A stretch of 64,000 nt of DNA, taken from assembly GCF_028453695.1 (NCBI RefSeq), contig NC_135778.1, forward strand, positions 12,522,244 through 12,586,243, given 5' to 3'. The stretch comes from Augochlora pura. Its lineage: Eukaryota > Arthropoda > Insecta > Hymenoptera > Halictidae. Of the stretch, positions 1-13,247 are shown in pieces. The position numbers and the translations under genes are program-made. Position 1 is the first letter of the stretch, and every line of letters begins with the position of its first letter. The notes beneath the pieces were generated by a model. That model was given only the letters and a program-made list of their open reading frames with translations, made no database searches and was not told the origin of the DNA.

Positions 1-700
1 GTTAACTTCGTTCCCGTTCCCGCTTGCGAAACCCATCCGATATGACTCTCGGTCGCTATTCGCGGAGAGACCGTTCCCGAGGAGATTGCTATACGGATGT
101 TTAAATGGTTCATCCTTTTTCTGGATATTGCCGAAAGCTCGATGATGTATCGAACAACGTTGGCCTTTTTACTAGAATTTTATGGTTACCATGGTTGGGT
201 TATTCGAATCCTTGTAACTTAGTTCTAATTAGTCGATAAGTTTTACTTTGTTTACTCATTGCAAGAAAGCCCACACGACGGAAGTAGTTTGGACGACATG
301 TTGATTGCCGAGTCTGTCATTTATGACTGTTTCGTTGTCAGAAACAACATATTGCTGTATTTTATATCTTTACGAGCAATCGCGTTTTCAAATCATAAAC
401 AAGGCAGTTAGACCCTTCAAGATTATCTGTGTGCTACATTCTTCACCTCTCTACCAGCTCTATTACGTTAAGTGGTCATAGGCTATCGCGAACAACGCTG
501 TCATTTTATAATCAAGGATTTACAACCCTCGTAGATCGTTCATAGATCTCAGTTTTAGTTCGCGAAAAACAATGACTAAATTGCGAATCATTATGTAAAA
601 CAAGAACTGTCTGCAAATAAGGATTCTCTCTCATATTGGTACAAATATGAACGGAAAAAAATGATGAAGCTAGAAAAAGAACAGCTAATTCAACAAGCAC
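1..700. other. Unassigned DNA
   Basis: Mixed composition. The only open frame is a short chance minus-strand frame at 512-700. I see no gene, RNA or repeat that I can support. Confidence 0.5.
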
Positions 701-781
701 GTTCTCTCTCTTCTAAGAAATTGTAACAATTGAAAAATTCCTAATCGTAATGGCTGTGAAGAAAATGGATACGGCAAGGCT
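701..781 (+). mobile_element. Family D miniature element, right-end fragment
   Basis: About 80 bp closely match the right end of the family D element at 15567-15950. Both share the words TTCTAAGAAATTGT, AATTGAAAAATTCCTAATC and CTGTGAAGAAAATGG, followed by a CAAGG end next to TTTAA. The left end was not found, so this is a truncated copy. Confidence 0.55.
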
Positions 782-1255
782 TTAAACAACGAATTGAAAA
801 AGAAATTTTCTAACTCAATTTCAAAAGACGTAAACCAGATTCAAATGCCATTCCTATTGCAATAATTTTTCTAAATTGTATATAATATAATATTATTTAA
901 AAATTCCTTTGATGACTTCACAGTCTTCTAACCCTATTATTTTTGTCAAATATGTACAAAATCCGTAGACCTTTCATAACCTGGCACTACAATTCGACCA
1001 AGTATAACAAATAATTCCTACTTCGATATATTCACATAAGTCGTACCTGATCCATGAGAATTTTTAAGAAATAATAGCAATCTCAACTTTCCAATTCTAA
1101 GTCGAATATTTAAAATTATTCTTTGACAGAACGCTGTACACGACTGACCACCCAATCATTTATTTCGTTCGATCGATCTCAAAGGACAATACTCGATAAA
1201 CGTAATGGTACAATTCATAATCAACCAATTTCCTTTACCCGGTGTAATCGATTCG
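782..1255. other. AT-rich unassigned DNA
   Basis: AT-rich sequence with TATAAT-type runs near 880-900. No gene, RNA or bounded repeat was seen. Confidence 0.4.
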
Positions 1256-2160
1256 CCGGATCGGCGGAGCCGAGATGGTCCGCAATTTGAATCCGGTTCC
1301 GGGTCTCTCGCACGATAAACATTTAACTACGCTCTGTCCGGGCAAGAAAGCGTCCTTTTCATCGCTAACAAGCATAGTCCTTAACCGGCGAACCACATAG
1401 TAGGACTTCCCCTTGAAGACAACAATAACTTCCGACGATAAAGCGGCCCCCGACCTGGATTTCCCGGGGACGAAAACCGATCACGGCCACGAGCATCCCC
1501 CCCCCCCCTCCCCCCCATTCAATTTGACTTCGGAAGTTCCCGTGGACGGCATTCCGGGGCTCCTTTTATTCGGGCAAACTCTTCGGAAGCTGTGCACTTT
1601 GGATAGGAAAACTAGGGTGGCGGAGAATGGGAGTACAGTACCCAGCGATGGGGAACAGAGAGGCGAATGCAGCGAGGGGGGAGGGTGGCGAACGGAGCAG
1701 CGCGAGGGGGATGAGTCGCGCGAGCCAAACAGAGTGAAAGAAGAAGGCAAGGTAAATAAAGGGGGGACGAGAGCGACGGAGATGGAAGTCATTGAGACGG
1801 TGACGTAAGAACGAGAGGGAGAGAAAGGGGTTCCCGAGTGGCCGGTTAAACGACACTTCATACATGAGAGGTTATCGTGTCTGGTTCGCGCTGATATCAG
1901 GCTGTTTTACCGAGACGTCCTCTTCCCGAAGACTCGCGCCGACGCCGACGCCGACGTCGTCTCCTTCGAGGTGTCGGCGTATTCGCGTTTCTCCACACCG
2001 TCTTTAGTCCCCATCGTGCCAGGTTCATTACTCACATGCAAATAACGAGGTACCTTCCTCCTGGCTGCGGATTCTTTGTTTGTACAAGACCGGCGCCTCT
2101 CGTAAGCTATGATTCCCACTTGTCGCTGTTTTTCACACTTTCGTCGATTACGCTGCGGTC
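1256..2160. other. GC-rich block with poly-C tract
   Basis: CpG-rich block between AT-rich flanks. It holds a C-rich run at 1497-1526, purine-rich GAGGGGGAGGG-type sequence near 1670-1710, and a short GACGCC repeat at 1936-1960. Overlapping open frames exist on both strands (1413-1808 plus, 1481-1861 minus), but they are low-complexity and typical of stop-poor GC-rich DNA. This could be a regulatory island or an untranslated region; nothing seen decides. Confidence 0.4.
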
Positions 2161-2384
2161 GAAAGAATGTTTCAAGTTGTTTATTCGTGGGAACAGAGGA
2201 ATTAGAATTCGTGAGTAAATGGAAGAGAATAAGGGTATTACACGAAACATGGTTGACCAATTTAATAAAACATTAATTCTGGTAATGTGATCAGTAAACA
2301 CTTTAAAATCTTAGTTCTTATTATATTCGAAGAGCAATCGTATCGATTGACTTTTCACTTTGCCTGCGACGATTGTATGATTAA

Positions 2385-2543
2385 CACTTTACCGAGCATT
2401 TATGCCATTATAGAGTAATTAAATCTACTAACACTTTTCAATTTTCATAACATAAGCATTAAACAATATTTATTTCATTTATTTTACTTATTCTATTCGT
2501 CAGGAAATGTATCTAATATTTAAAAAGTATGGTGAAAATAGTG
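2385..2543. mobile_element. Possible TTAA-flanked miniature element
   Basis: A 159-bp segment lies between TTAA at 2381-2384 and TTAA at 2544-2547. It starts CACTTTACCGAGCAT and ends with a sequence whose reverse complement is CACTATTTTCACCAT, so the ends match only partly. The surroundings (2161-3144) are AT-rich and otherwise featureless. Confidence 0.3.
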
Positions 2544-3148
2544 TTAAACACGTGTGGTTGTTTCTGTATAAAAAGGATTGGAAAGTTAGGTGCTTATTAT
2601 CCTAGTGTTAGTTGTGAGAAACTATAATGCTTCAAATTATATTAATTATTGCACAGATTTGTTGAAACGTTGAACGTAGTTTTAAAAATATGCATATAAG
2701 GTACGAAATATCTCTACTTCTGATTTTAAGAAATTACACTTCATTACACATAATTACACGAAATCTAGAAGAATAAAGAATTTAATAAGTAATTTTCAAT
2801 TCCCAATGTATATCACATTGGCATAAATCACATTTTCGAAAATCTTCCGGTAAAATTTCTTCTCTCAGCCACCAAAGCTATTAATTTATTTTTTATTTTT
2901 ATATAAAGTTGAAAGATATTATTGTATCACACATATCTAAACTTCAAAAGAAAATTAACAAATTTTATTTTTCCTACTTAATCTTACATATTATGTATTA
3001 TTGTTCGTTCGACGAAAATTTATTCCGACCAGCACGACATTTACGTATAAACTTAATATGACCGCATAGGGTTAAACTACTCGCATCAACAAGGTTTCTT
3101 GAAGATCTCTTAGAAAAGCTGTGCGAAGGAATTCACCCTTCTAGTTAA

Positions 3149-3661
3149 CCCCTAGGCTACATAGTGGTAGCTTATAAGGGCTCAGAAATTTTATACGTAT
3201 AGGCGCTTATCCCATTGTGGTCGCCTGTGACTGAGGGCGCCTGAAGGCGCTCGACGCATGGCTTTCTGGCATGGAAGGCGCCTATAGGCGCCTTGAAAGC
3301 GTGATCGACAATTATTCCGGCTGATCTTATCTTAGACGAAGATTTCCAATGTGTAGTGTGACGAAAAGATAAGAAAAGAAATGAGACACATTGCAAACGT
3401 AAGAAATGTGATGTAGTATTACGTATTTATCCGTGTTTAAAATTATATTTCACTTTAATAGATTATTACATATATTCTAAAATAAAAGATCTTTACATTA
3501 ATATTAAATTTTTTAATACTCATGTAACAATTCAATTCGGAATACAAAGAAATAAATAGTACCGTTTTCATGTAGTAAAATAGAAGTCTTCGATTATTGA
3601 AACGTTTTCACAAAAATGCGTATCTATCGAAAATTGTCATAGTCTTTGGTAGCCAACGGGG
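3149..3661. mobile_element. TTAA-type miniature element with GGCGCC-rich core
   Basis: A 513-bp segment has inverted ends: left CCCCTAGGCTACATAGTGG and right, reverse complemented, CCCCGTTGGCTACCAAAGAC. TTAA lies to the left (3145-3148) and TCAA, one mismatch, to the right (3662-3665). The core holds a cluster of GGCGCC words and a perfect 20-bp palindrome at 3275-3294. No coding frame is supported, so I read it as a non-autonomous piggyBac-type element. Confidence 0.5.
3275..3294. repeat. Perfect 20-bp palindrome
   Basis: AAGGCGCCTATAGGCGCCTT equals its own reverse complement. More GGCGC words lie at 3235-3260. The local sequence can form a cruciform or could serve as a dimeric binding site; its function is unknown. 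Confidence 0.8.
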
Positions 3662-3665
3662 TCAA

Positions 3666-5060
3666 TGAAAGAAACCACCCAATTTTCATTTAAAGCCGGT
3701 TATTTGACATTCCGCGAACCGAAGATGGTAGCGGCGGTCGCACACGTCTGCTCGACTGTCTTTTATCCGCCGGTGGATACAATTAAGACCATTTCCGTGT
3801 CACGGAACTGCGCGTCGAAGAAGTTCGGGCACTTTAAGGAATACTTAATGAACAACTTTCGCCGGCGGACTTCTGTCCCCCCGGTGGTTCCCTCAGCTGA
3901 CTGCTCAGACTCGAGCGAGAACTGCCTTAAAAGAAGAAACATACCGGATAGAAAAGGTCACGCCAGTTTCCCCCATAAAGCTGGCTTTATAGGGTGAGTT
4001 GCGCCGGCCCGCGGACGCTACCAAAGTTTCCAGACTGTCGTCATAAAGTGCCATTTTCGCTGCTGAGAAGTATCTAATAGAATTGCCAACGTACTACGAA
4101 GGGAAAGTTACGCTTAAAGGATGGACTGTCGTTTTCGCCGTTCATTGTGCCGCCGTACAAAGACGCGAAACGGATCGATCCGTTGCGAAGCGAGCCACCA
4201 GCGTTTCTTTTTCCTCAGTTTAATTAATTTTAAACGAGCTCGAAACACGTCTATTTACACAGCCGATTCCAGCATAATTGAATCCTTTCGCAGCGGCGGT
4301 GGCGCCCGGTAATTATTTACGTAATCATTTTAATATTTTCCGTCGAATGGCGGCGTCAAGCAAAAGACAAAAGCAGCCGTAGATGTATTATATATGTACA
4401 GACACACACACACACACATATATATATGTATACAAGTATCGTGCAGAAATGACGCAACGCGACGTTTCAGGTGGCCGTTAATAGGCCCATCATCCACCAA
4501 ATTACGCCGCGCACCCGAGCCGCCTTCCCGCACAATGTAACGGGTGTCCTTTTCGTGCAATTAACTCGAAATTGCCGGACCGCTGATAAGAGCCACGCGT
4601 ACAACACTTTTTAACGGTCGAGAAAGAAGAAAAGGAATATGTTTTCCTTCCGGCAATCAACGGGGGCGTCCTTATTTTGCTTATCCCGAGTTAATTGCTT
4701 AATGAGCGCCGCCGTGTTCGCCGGTACGAAGAATCTGCGGCTTAGAGTTAAATAGAAAGTGGAAATGGAAAAGATTCGCGTACAAATGTTTATCGCGGCG
4801 ATCGCGACAGTATTTGATTATAATACTACGCTTATAGTTGGAAAAAGTAGAAATTATTTTTACCGGTTACGAAGGACACTGAATCACAAGTGGCATTCAC
4901 TCGTAAACATTCGCGCGTTGTACAATTGTTCGAGATTATTACAAAAACGCTCCTCGTACTTTTTATGAAACATCATAATAAGCTGCGCTCGTTTATACGA
5001 TCACACGTTTTCGCGAATTAATTCGAAATGTCGGCATTAAATACAAATACGAATGCGGAC
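3666..5060. other. Moderately GC-rich unassigned DNA with a CA/TA microsatellite
   Basis: No supportable gene. A plus-strand open frame at 3665-3997 starts immediately beside the end of the preceding TTAA element and has no recognisable domain. An AC run at 4402-4418 passes directly into a TA run at 4418-4427. Confidence 0.4.
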
Positions 5061-5165
5061 ACGCATTCTACTTAAATAAGCACATCGCGAAAGCTTTATT
5101 GAAATATACGAAAGCTTTTATTTTATTGTATTCTTCGCATTCGTGCGCGTCATAAATGCGTAAAG

Positions 5166-5168
<3 letters not shown>

Positions 5169-5207
<39 letters not shown>
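5169..5207. repeat. TA microsatellite
   Basis: An uninterrupted AT/TA dinucleotide run of 39 bases, followed by a short CA-containing tail. It lies in AT-rich DNA (5061-5940) with no supportable gene. Confidence 0.9.
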
Positions 5208-5219
<12 letters not shown>

Positions 5220-5940
5220 TATGTATAGGAAAGTATAAAATTGTATAATTCCATTGGAAAGTTTCACGGTTTATTGGAAACGTCGAATAATGCTCATATG
5301 CTTCCTTCAATCAAACTGCACTATGATCGTACTCTGTGAAACAAGTGTTTAATACAATATTAAATATCTCGATAATTTTAGATTTATTGGATTTAGTGGA
5401 TTAATTTAATAACAATTTGAAGATGCCAACGTATTACTTTCAAATGATTCAAACTTTTTGAAAAGAAACTTTGTGGTTCTGCTTGCAAATTTGTTTTATC
5501 ATTGTGATTTAGTTATCAGAATATTTATGTCATGATGAGAAGATTTCGACCGAAGAATCCTAGGCCTTATTGAAAGGGTTAATAGATGATAGTTGATGTC
5601 TTATAATCGATGTCTTTTCAGTCTTCTTTCAACGCATTGGTGAAGTAATGACTGTGTGAACAAGTTCGAATGACAGTTAAATTTGCCACGATGTATGTTT
5701 CTATCACGTATCATTTTATTTATTGGAGAATACCGAGTGCTCGTGATTGATGCAGAAAATTTCTATTTTACGTAAAGATTGAATTACGATAAATTTTACC
5801 AATATTCTAAAATACGTAATACAATTTTGCTGTACGATGCAAATTGAATTTAAACTTGCCTCCGCCGGAATAGAGAAATAAATTCGATCTTCGTCGTTAT
5901 TGGCTGCCGAGAATAACGTTTATTATGAAGTCATGAGCCC

Positions 5941-6520
5941 GATGGTGTATGGTATGGCAGCCGTTCATTGAACAGAGCTACGGTGAAGTACGTAACTCGA
6001 GTTTCAGCACAGCCGGATACTCGGTGGCTCTTAAAGAGATTATTTCGAGACGGTCTACTCTCGACCGTTTGGCTAACCATAGCCTATTCTTTGAAGGGCC
6101 TCCTATTCTCTTCCTGCGTTAACTCCTCACGGTTCCTTGACTTCCATGAGCCTCTTCTCCGTCTCTTGTCTTCCCGTAAACGATGAACATGCTCGGCGGA
6201 GGATCGAGAACCTGCGGGTTCCACCTCCTTATTGTGAACCGAAGCGAGCCGGTAGCTAGGTAAAGGTGAGACTGATTGGTTTCATCGTAGTCTGCCATTT
6301 ATTATTCGGTTCGCTATCACGGGAAATTCGAGCAACGAAACTTGCCAGCCAAGTATCTTGACTTGTCCCCCTTCTGAATTGGAAGTATCTTGGCGGATAG
6401 TTGCGAACTAGCCTCTGTTGCCAACCGAAGCTTATTAATAGGGTGCGCAGCCTTTGGTAGCTTCGGAGCCTTTTGTACCGTTCCATTCGTTTACGACATT
6501 TTCCGTATTCAATGATGGAT
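5941..6520. other. Unassigned DNA of intermediate GC
   Basis: Short open frames on both strands (5968-6186 plus, 6256-6486 minus) have no recognisable motif. I see no supportable feature. Confidence 0.35.
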
Positions 6521-6736
6521 ACTAAAATGTCATTCCAGGGGTACTGATTCCAGTGTTCGTTATGGTGTTACCTGATAAAAGGTAATGCAACCAAATAGAA
6601 ATTTGTATGGATTTAGCAACGTGTGCTTAACCAGAAATAGAATTTTTGTACGTCATTTTGACGCAATTCATAAACTTAGTGTTAAATAAAGTCGAAAATA
6701 GGAAGTTAAAATTTAAGGTAGAATATTTTGGTTTAA

Positions 6737-6860
6737 CTCTTTTGAATCCTAAAAATCCTAGTCACATTCAGTTTAGTCGATATATTACAATAAATGTGAA
6801 TATCAATACCTAGTTAAAGATTAATATCTTCTATATGTGACCGACTCGGCATTGATCGTG
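6737..6860. mobile_element. Possible short TTAA-flanked element
   Basis: A 124-bp segment lies between TTAA at 6733-6736 and TTAA at 6861-6864. It starts CTCTTTTGAATCCTAAAAA. A similar start (CTCTTTTGCATTCTAC) occurs at 19014, which suggests a small family. Inverted-end similarity is weak. The flanks (6521-7440) are AT-rich with nothing else seen. Confidence 0.3.
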
Positions 6861-7440
6861 TTAAATTGTTCTTTACCGAGTCACATGTAATTATAATTTG
6901 CGTTGTTTCATGTCACAGGAAACAGATCAAAATACTTCTTCAGAAAATATTATCAGGTTTAAAAAATTTATCTTTATTATTATATTTATTATCTTTATTT
7001 TATTTTTGAGAAAATCCAAATAGCATCGACGTTGCTGTTACAAATTCAAAGACGTGTCTCCCCTCCACGTTAGTAAATTGCATTTAATAGGTTTTAGAAT
7101 GGAAGTAGAGCACCTTCGATTAAACTAGTAGATATAATTCATAGGTGAAATATTAGACAATTGGGAGACACGTATTTGTATATCGGCTGTCGAAACAAGA
7201 AAATGATAATTGTACACGGAGCAATAAACACCTTATGTAAATAGTTTCGCATAAATTTAAAGTGTAAATTGAGGACGGGTGAATGCATACAGTACGTTCC
7301 AAAAATGTCTAACAATTCGAAAATGATACCTAAGATAATTTGAAGCAACTTTTTCCTTTACAAAAATTTTCTCTGAAGCATTGTTAACGAATTATTAACT
7401 GAAAACATTGACCAATGAGAGGCGAGTACCTTTGACGCAA

Positions 7441-8520
7441 GGAACATTTTTATATAGGAAACAGTTGCTTAATGTAAACCCTCTATAGTCAAGTCGAACA
7501 ACGGTGGCTACAGTTTCACCGTTCATCTCGTAATAGTAGTCATTCCGTACGGGTCAAACAGACCCACCTTCGTTGACGGACTGTTAAACTGGCACAGTAA
7601 ACCCACTTTATCCGCGCCGTACCCTCGGAATTGCTTAAACATTATGCATCGAGATACCGTAAATTTCGAAACGAGTGCTCCCGATAGTCCGTAAGTATCG
7701 CTAGTCCCTGCATTTAATTCCCTTCAGGTGCCGATCTTTTTTACGTCCCGACGGGATACCGTTTTTCATAATGAATTGGCACTTGGTGTCGTAAAGTGGC
7801 AAACGTTGAAGCGGCGATAAAAAATGCTACGGCATCCCGTCGTAAACCGCGGGCCGCCCTTCGGTAAGGGCCGGGGATCATAATTGCTCGCTCGGTCGGG
7901 GTAGGACGCGTTGAAATATTTCCCGGAGTCTCCGCGGGCGTTTATTGTTCTCCCTGTTGCCGTTTCCTCCTCCACCCCTATATGATAGACGCGAAATCTG
8001 CGAGCAAACGCGCTTTCCGCGGATGCTGCGAACGCTCCAATCACGTCCGTCCCGGATTCCATTCGCCGGAATACGTGACTGTTGGCGGAAAAAGAACCAG
8101 GGCGAGATGTCGGAGAGATTATGCGATTTGCTGGAGGAGCGCGAGACACGATAAACGCGAGCCAGCGGCCGGCGCCCGTTTAGGACCCCGTCCCGGAGAG
8201 TTGGACTGACCATCGCGAACTCCGAACTGAAAAGCAATTAGAAAGGTTTCGGTGCATATACGTGTAATCTGAACTTGTTTCCGTAGTTTCGACGCTTTCT
8301 GCTGCATGGAAACTTGTAATCGTGTATAGAGTCCGGCCGATCGAGATTGCGGCAACACAGGCGTGCACGCCGGGCCACGTGACAATGGTGGGCGGGCCGT
8401 CGACTCCCGCCATGCGATGACACGCTGCGTTATTGGCTGCAGCTGGTAGGGCTAATCTTTTTTCTCCCACTACTGTCTTAGGCGACCGTTCTCATTGGTC
8501 CGATACTTGAACGATATTAC
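7441..8520. other. GC-rich block without recognised gene
   Basis: CpG-rich sequence with many overlapping open frames on both strands between 7766 and 8470. They conflict with each other, are arginine- and serine-rich, and show no domain. It is probably a GC island or regulatory region. Confidence 0.4.
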
Positions 8521-8633
8521 TGTTTTCTGGTACTCGATTTCCTTCTTTTTTTCATAGCTTCAGTTTATGTTGTACAGGCCTTTAACTGAGTATACTTTTT
8601 TTCGTTACTGTACAAGATAATTAAATGAATTAA

Positions 8634-8863
8634 CCGTTTGTAATCATGTTGAGTTTATACATAGGTGGCATGCTGATCGGAATTCGTTTTCGTTGATCGA
8701 ACAGTATTACATAATATACAAGATTAAGTAGAAGGAATAAAATTGATAAAATCTTTTTTAAAGTCTAGATATATGTAACATAAGAATATGTTTCAATTTC
8801 ATGTAGAAATAAAAAGAAATAAATAACTTTAGAGGCCGAGAGTAGACATACGAACGTAAAGGG
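8634..8863. mobile_element. Possible TTAA-flanked miniature element
   Basis: A 230-bp segment lies between TTAA at 8630-8633 and TTAA at 8864-8867. The right end reads CGAACGTAAAGGG, so its reverse complement starts CCCTTTACG; the left end is CCGTTTGTAATC. Size and TTAA flanks fit the other families, but the ends match only partly. The rest of 8521-9480 is AT-rich with no feature seen. Confidence 0.3.
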
Positions 8864-9480
8864 TTAAGAAGCAATGCATAAGTACACATTGTCTTCGCTC
8901 TCATATACTTTCGTATACAAAACATAAAATTACGCGGTCCCACTATTAGGTGTTAATAAAGAAAGAATTCCATGAATAACACCTACTAGATACAAAACTG
9001 ATAATTACTTCTTTTGTTTCGTTTGATTTGTCTGTATTCTAGATTTCGAATATTTCATGGCCTCCCATCTTGTACAATGCGGAAAGTATCGGAACAGGAA
9101 CAACAAATTTCATAGGGAACACTTCAAACATTCGCTCTGAATTTCAATGCAGTCTTACTATGGGTTTCTGATTACCGGCGATAACAATAACCGGACGAAC
9201 TTTGTATTTTACTTGAATAGCAGCTAATTAATTAAATTATTGGACCACGAAACGCATTAAAACTTGGAATCAAGTTTGCAGCTTCTGAATAGAGACACTC
9301 TGCTTTTGTATCGGCAATATAATATCGGATCGATCAACGTTCGTATCAAGTACAGAATTCTCTGGCATATTCATATTACTGCGTCAACGATACGAGCGAA
9401 AATCGAAAAGTCTCATTCAAAAGTAACTTGGTCAATTAAAGAGAAAAATTGCCAGGTGTATATACGCCGGGTCATGTCCG

Positions 9481-12400
9481 ACACGAAAACCTGAAATCAA
9501 TATGCATGACACATCGAGTTTGATTTTTCTGGCACCGTGTCAAAACGTTGTTTCGTCGCTGTCAAACGGCGCGTCCGGATCGGAACGAGATCGCGCTCGA
9601 AAATAAGATCTGTAAACAAAATGACAATATCTTCTGCTGCAGACAAACCGTGCAAAGTTGATTTACGACGACGAGGAGCGGCGTCATGCAGTTTCGCTCG
9701 GTCTATAAGTCAAGCACGTCGGTATGAAAACTCATCGATAAGATTACGTCCGTCGAAAATTGAAATGCCTTTCTTTTCTTAACTTTTAAGAAACGAAAAT
9801 GTCTAAGCTAATTTTTTAAATCATGACACAGTAATTATTATTAGTTACACCACACAATAATAATTCGATAGCAATTAAGAAAATTATTAGACATAGCAGT
9901 ATACAATATATGACAGATCTATCAAATATAGAGTCGATTGTCATTTAACATTGATATAAAAAGAGTAACAAAATGATTTAATTTGGTTTTAACACTAAAT
10001 GCAACAGGCATTATAAGTGGCCAACTTGTCACGTTTCATAAAAGTTATTTGATATGTGTTTGGGAAAACATATTTAATAATTCTGAAATAGAAAATTGAA
10101 AACTGGTCATTTAATCGCCGCGACGATGTTACATTCGCAAATTATTAAAAAAAATTTTTTTTCAAGGTTTATATTGGATTGTATCAGACTGTGCTCACTT
10201 AATTTTAATACTAGAACTACTAAACAAATCGCAATGACTGGCTTCTTCTGATTTTTTATTTAACACTTGCTAACATTTTAAAGGTGATTATATGAGAAAT
10301 TATTTAGAAAGCCATCTACATTAAAGAATATACTATGATACAAATCGTTAAAGTTTAAATAAACCTGCTCTTGTCATTACTATGTATATCAATTGTGTTG
10401 AAGACTCGATAATTCTAATGTTAATAATTGTAAAACCAGAAACCCCAAACACATGATTTTCGCACCATTGATAAGTTCCACGTGAATTCTCGTTACCACC
10501 TGTATAATCGTTACTATTACGTGAATAAAATTCTGAAATTGCATAAATTACCAGAATCCATTAATTGCTTGCAGCCTCAAAGCTTCTTTACACTCTGATC
10601 TTATAGAAAACACGAGCTACCGAACAAGCATTGTTCGCTAGCGCAGAGGCCATTATTCCCTCTTACAGAGATCAACGTTGTGTCCGGATGAGAGAGAACA
10701 ATTGAGGTCTGTGAACAGCGTGCCGCGCCGTCAAAGCACTTTTTCAGTGGCAACTCAACCGCCCGTAGTCTGCCGAGCGGAGAAACGTTCATTTAGTAAT
10801 GAACAAGATTCTGTAACAAGTCCGCTAGACAACAGGACATTCTCTATTGCTGGCACGATTCGTCTGCGCCAACGCTGCTATTACTCCTAAGACATTGTCT
10901 GTGAGTTAAGTAACATGTCAGAAGAAAATGGGAGAACTATTTAACAGTCGCATGTTAACTGCTAAAGCAGCATAAAAATTCTACAAAACTTATTTCGTCG
11001 AGTACAATCTGAAAAATTAAATTTTTCATTGTAGTCTGTCTATAGTCTCAAAGAAAATCACATTTGAGTAATCTATTATATTATATTTAATGATTGTAGA
11101 GATCGTTTGGATTGGTTGCCAAATTGAAACTTCTATACGAAAACTAAATACTCAAGTTTCATGCAAAATAAATATTCTCCAACGCGATTTTGACAAATTG
11201 AAATTGAGTAAAAATAGATCCTTTCATTCAATGATTTAGATAAGTGGAAAATAGCTTGACAATATTATCAAATTGTTCCAAAATTGTCTTTATAGCTTTA
11301 TATGCGAATTAGTCATATTCATCACAACTGTATCAAATGCACGGTCTAATAATAAATATAAGTAATGAAAGTCTGAAATTTACGTGATTATATGTGCTGA
11401 AAAATGTCTAGAATGTAGCAGCCACAGTTAAAATGAATATATAGAATGGTAACAGACATTGCTCTCTACGTTTTCATTTTCTCATTAAATTCGAATATGC
11501 GAATACCATGTTTAATTTCATTTCGACATTCTATTACTTTGAACGTCGCAATCTACGCTCGTTTTGCCATAGCAAGCACATATTTTATTATTAGTTGTCG
11601 TCTTGTGAAATCGTATTTTCTTTAAAACGTCGTGACTACTTATTGTTAATTTTTCCTTAATTATTATCCTCGATAACAAACTCTGAAACCGAATAAAATT
11701 CTACCGAATATTGACGTTAGTTTCTATTGTGCAGATTAGATGTAATTTCTCGAACAGAGGAGTCAACATTTCCTGCCTTTCATTTTAAATGGCCCGAAAC
11801 CATGCGAATTGCACTTGTCAAAGCGAAGCTATTGTAAAATACCGCAGAATAGGCGACTGCACGCATTGTCGCGCGTATTATGCCACAATATGCCGTTGTG
11901 TGTGTGCAGATGGACGAATATAGGTGTATCTTACAATGCGTGTGTGCACGATCGCGCCTATTTGCGCGTACATCCACACACAAGCCAGTTTGCGCACGTG
12001 CGCATACATTGCAAGTCGGTTGGGCTGTGATAGCTGAGAGTGAATACGGCGAATACAGAGACCGTCGACCGTGTGCGGCTCGATTTGTCGAAAAGATAAT
12101 TAAGAGCTTTCATTTCGAAACTGCGAAATGCATACAATTGAAGGAAACCGTGCAGCCTTTGCCTTTCAAAGAGACGTTTCCAAGTGGCGTAACTCGTGCG
12201 ACACATTCGTGTCAATTCTAGGCAATAATGAAGTGTAATCAAATTAAAGCAAACCTTTTGCAAAACTTTGAACAACTTCTGATACAATATTCTCTGATAA
12301 AATTCGTAAATTGTTCAATGAAATTGAAATTTCTTGGACCAATGATCTAGACACTTTCTGCTCTTTATTTATTACGCAAGGAAATCGTAAAGACAAATAT

Positions 12401-13247
12401 TTTAACTTTTATCAGTGGAGAATGTTGCCACTAGTAGAGAACGGTTGAAGGTTTATTGCGTTTACTTTTATTCAATTCGATAAGAAAGATATTTAAGGCG
12501 CTCTCCTTGGAAATAATTTTCCGCAATTCCCTTGAGCAGTTTGAAACAGCAATATCGTCGTTGTTAGACGGCGCGCAGTGGATTATAAAAATGGAGACCC
12601 GCTGCGGCCTCAGAATATACATATATAATACCACGAAATCAACGAAGCGGAGATTTCCCTCCCGGTTTTAAATGGCGAGAAGTTAATGCGGAACCAGGCA
12701 CAAATAATTGTAATTTCTTGTACACTGATTATTCTTCAAAATGTACTCCAGACGATCGTCGTTAAAGCAGCTTAATTTATATTTTTCATTAGCTGGGAAA
12801 GCGGATATCTACCACCGGCTTTACTTAATTAAATTGCTATACAAACGGCTGTGTCGTAAACGGGTATTTCACGGCGAAATAAACTGAAACGAACGAGATG
12901 GAGATGAATAAATGAATAGATGCTGGGAAAGAAAAAGCAACCGGGAATGAGAAAGAGAGATGGGTAATCTAAGGATGAAATTAATGTCTACGGTAAAATG
13001 ATGTCTTGAAGATGAAAACGGAGAGTCGCGATGGAACGCGATTGGATGAATGGACGTAGTACTTTCTATAAGCGTCGACCGAAGACGGCTGGACGTATAG
13101 TTTCGTGGCTTGTGACTAGTTGCAACGTCCCATGGCGTCTTACGACGGGTGTTTTAACGCTAAAAAACTATATTTTGAACTTAAAATCAGATAAATCGAA
13201 GCAAATAAGTTAGACTATTCATAACTGTGGCATCACGGAATTGTCCC
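9481..13247. other. Alternating AT-rich and moderately GC-rich unassigned DNA
   Basis: Slightly GC-richer islands lie at about 9480-9780, 10600-10890 and 11780-12220. The last contains inverted TGTGTG/CACACA and GCGCACGTGCGC words near 11890-12010. The intervening DNA is AT-rich. No open frame here shows a domain, and no tRNA was recognised. Confidence 0.35.

Noticed and set aside
3665..3997. 110-codon plus frame ending beside a GTGAGT donor-like site
   Set aside because: The ATG abuts a TTAA element end, composition is unremarkable, and no domain or acceptor supports it.
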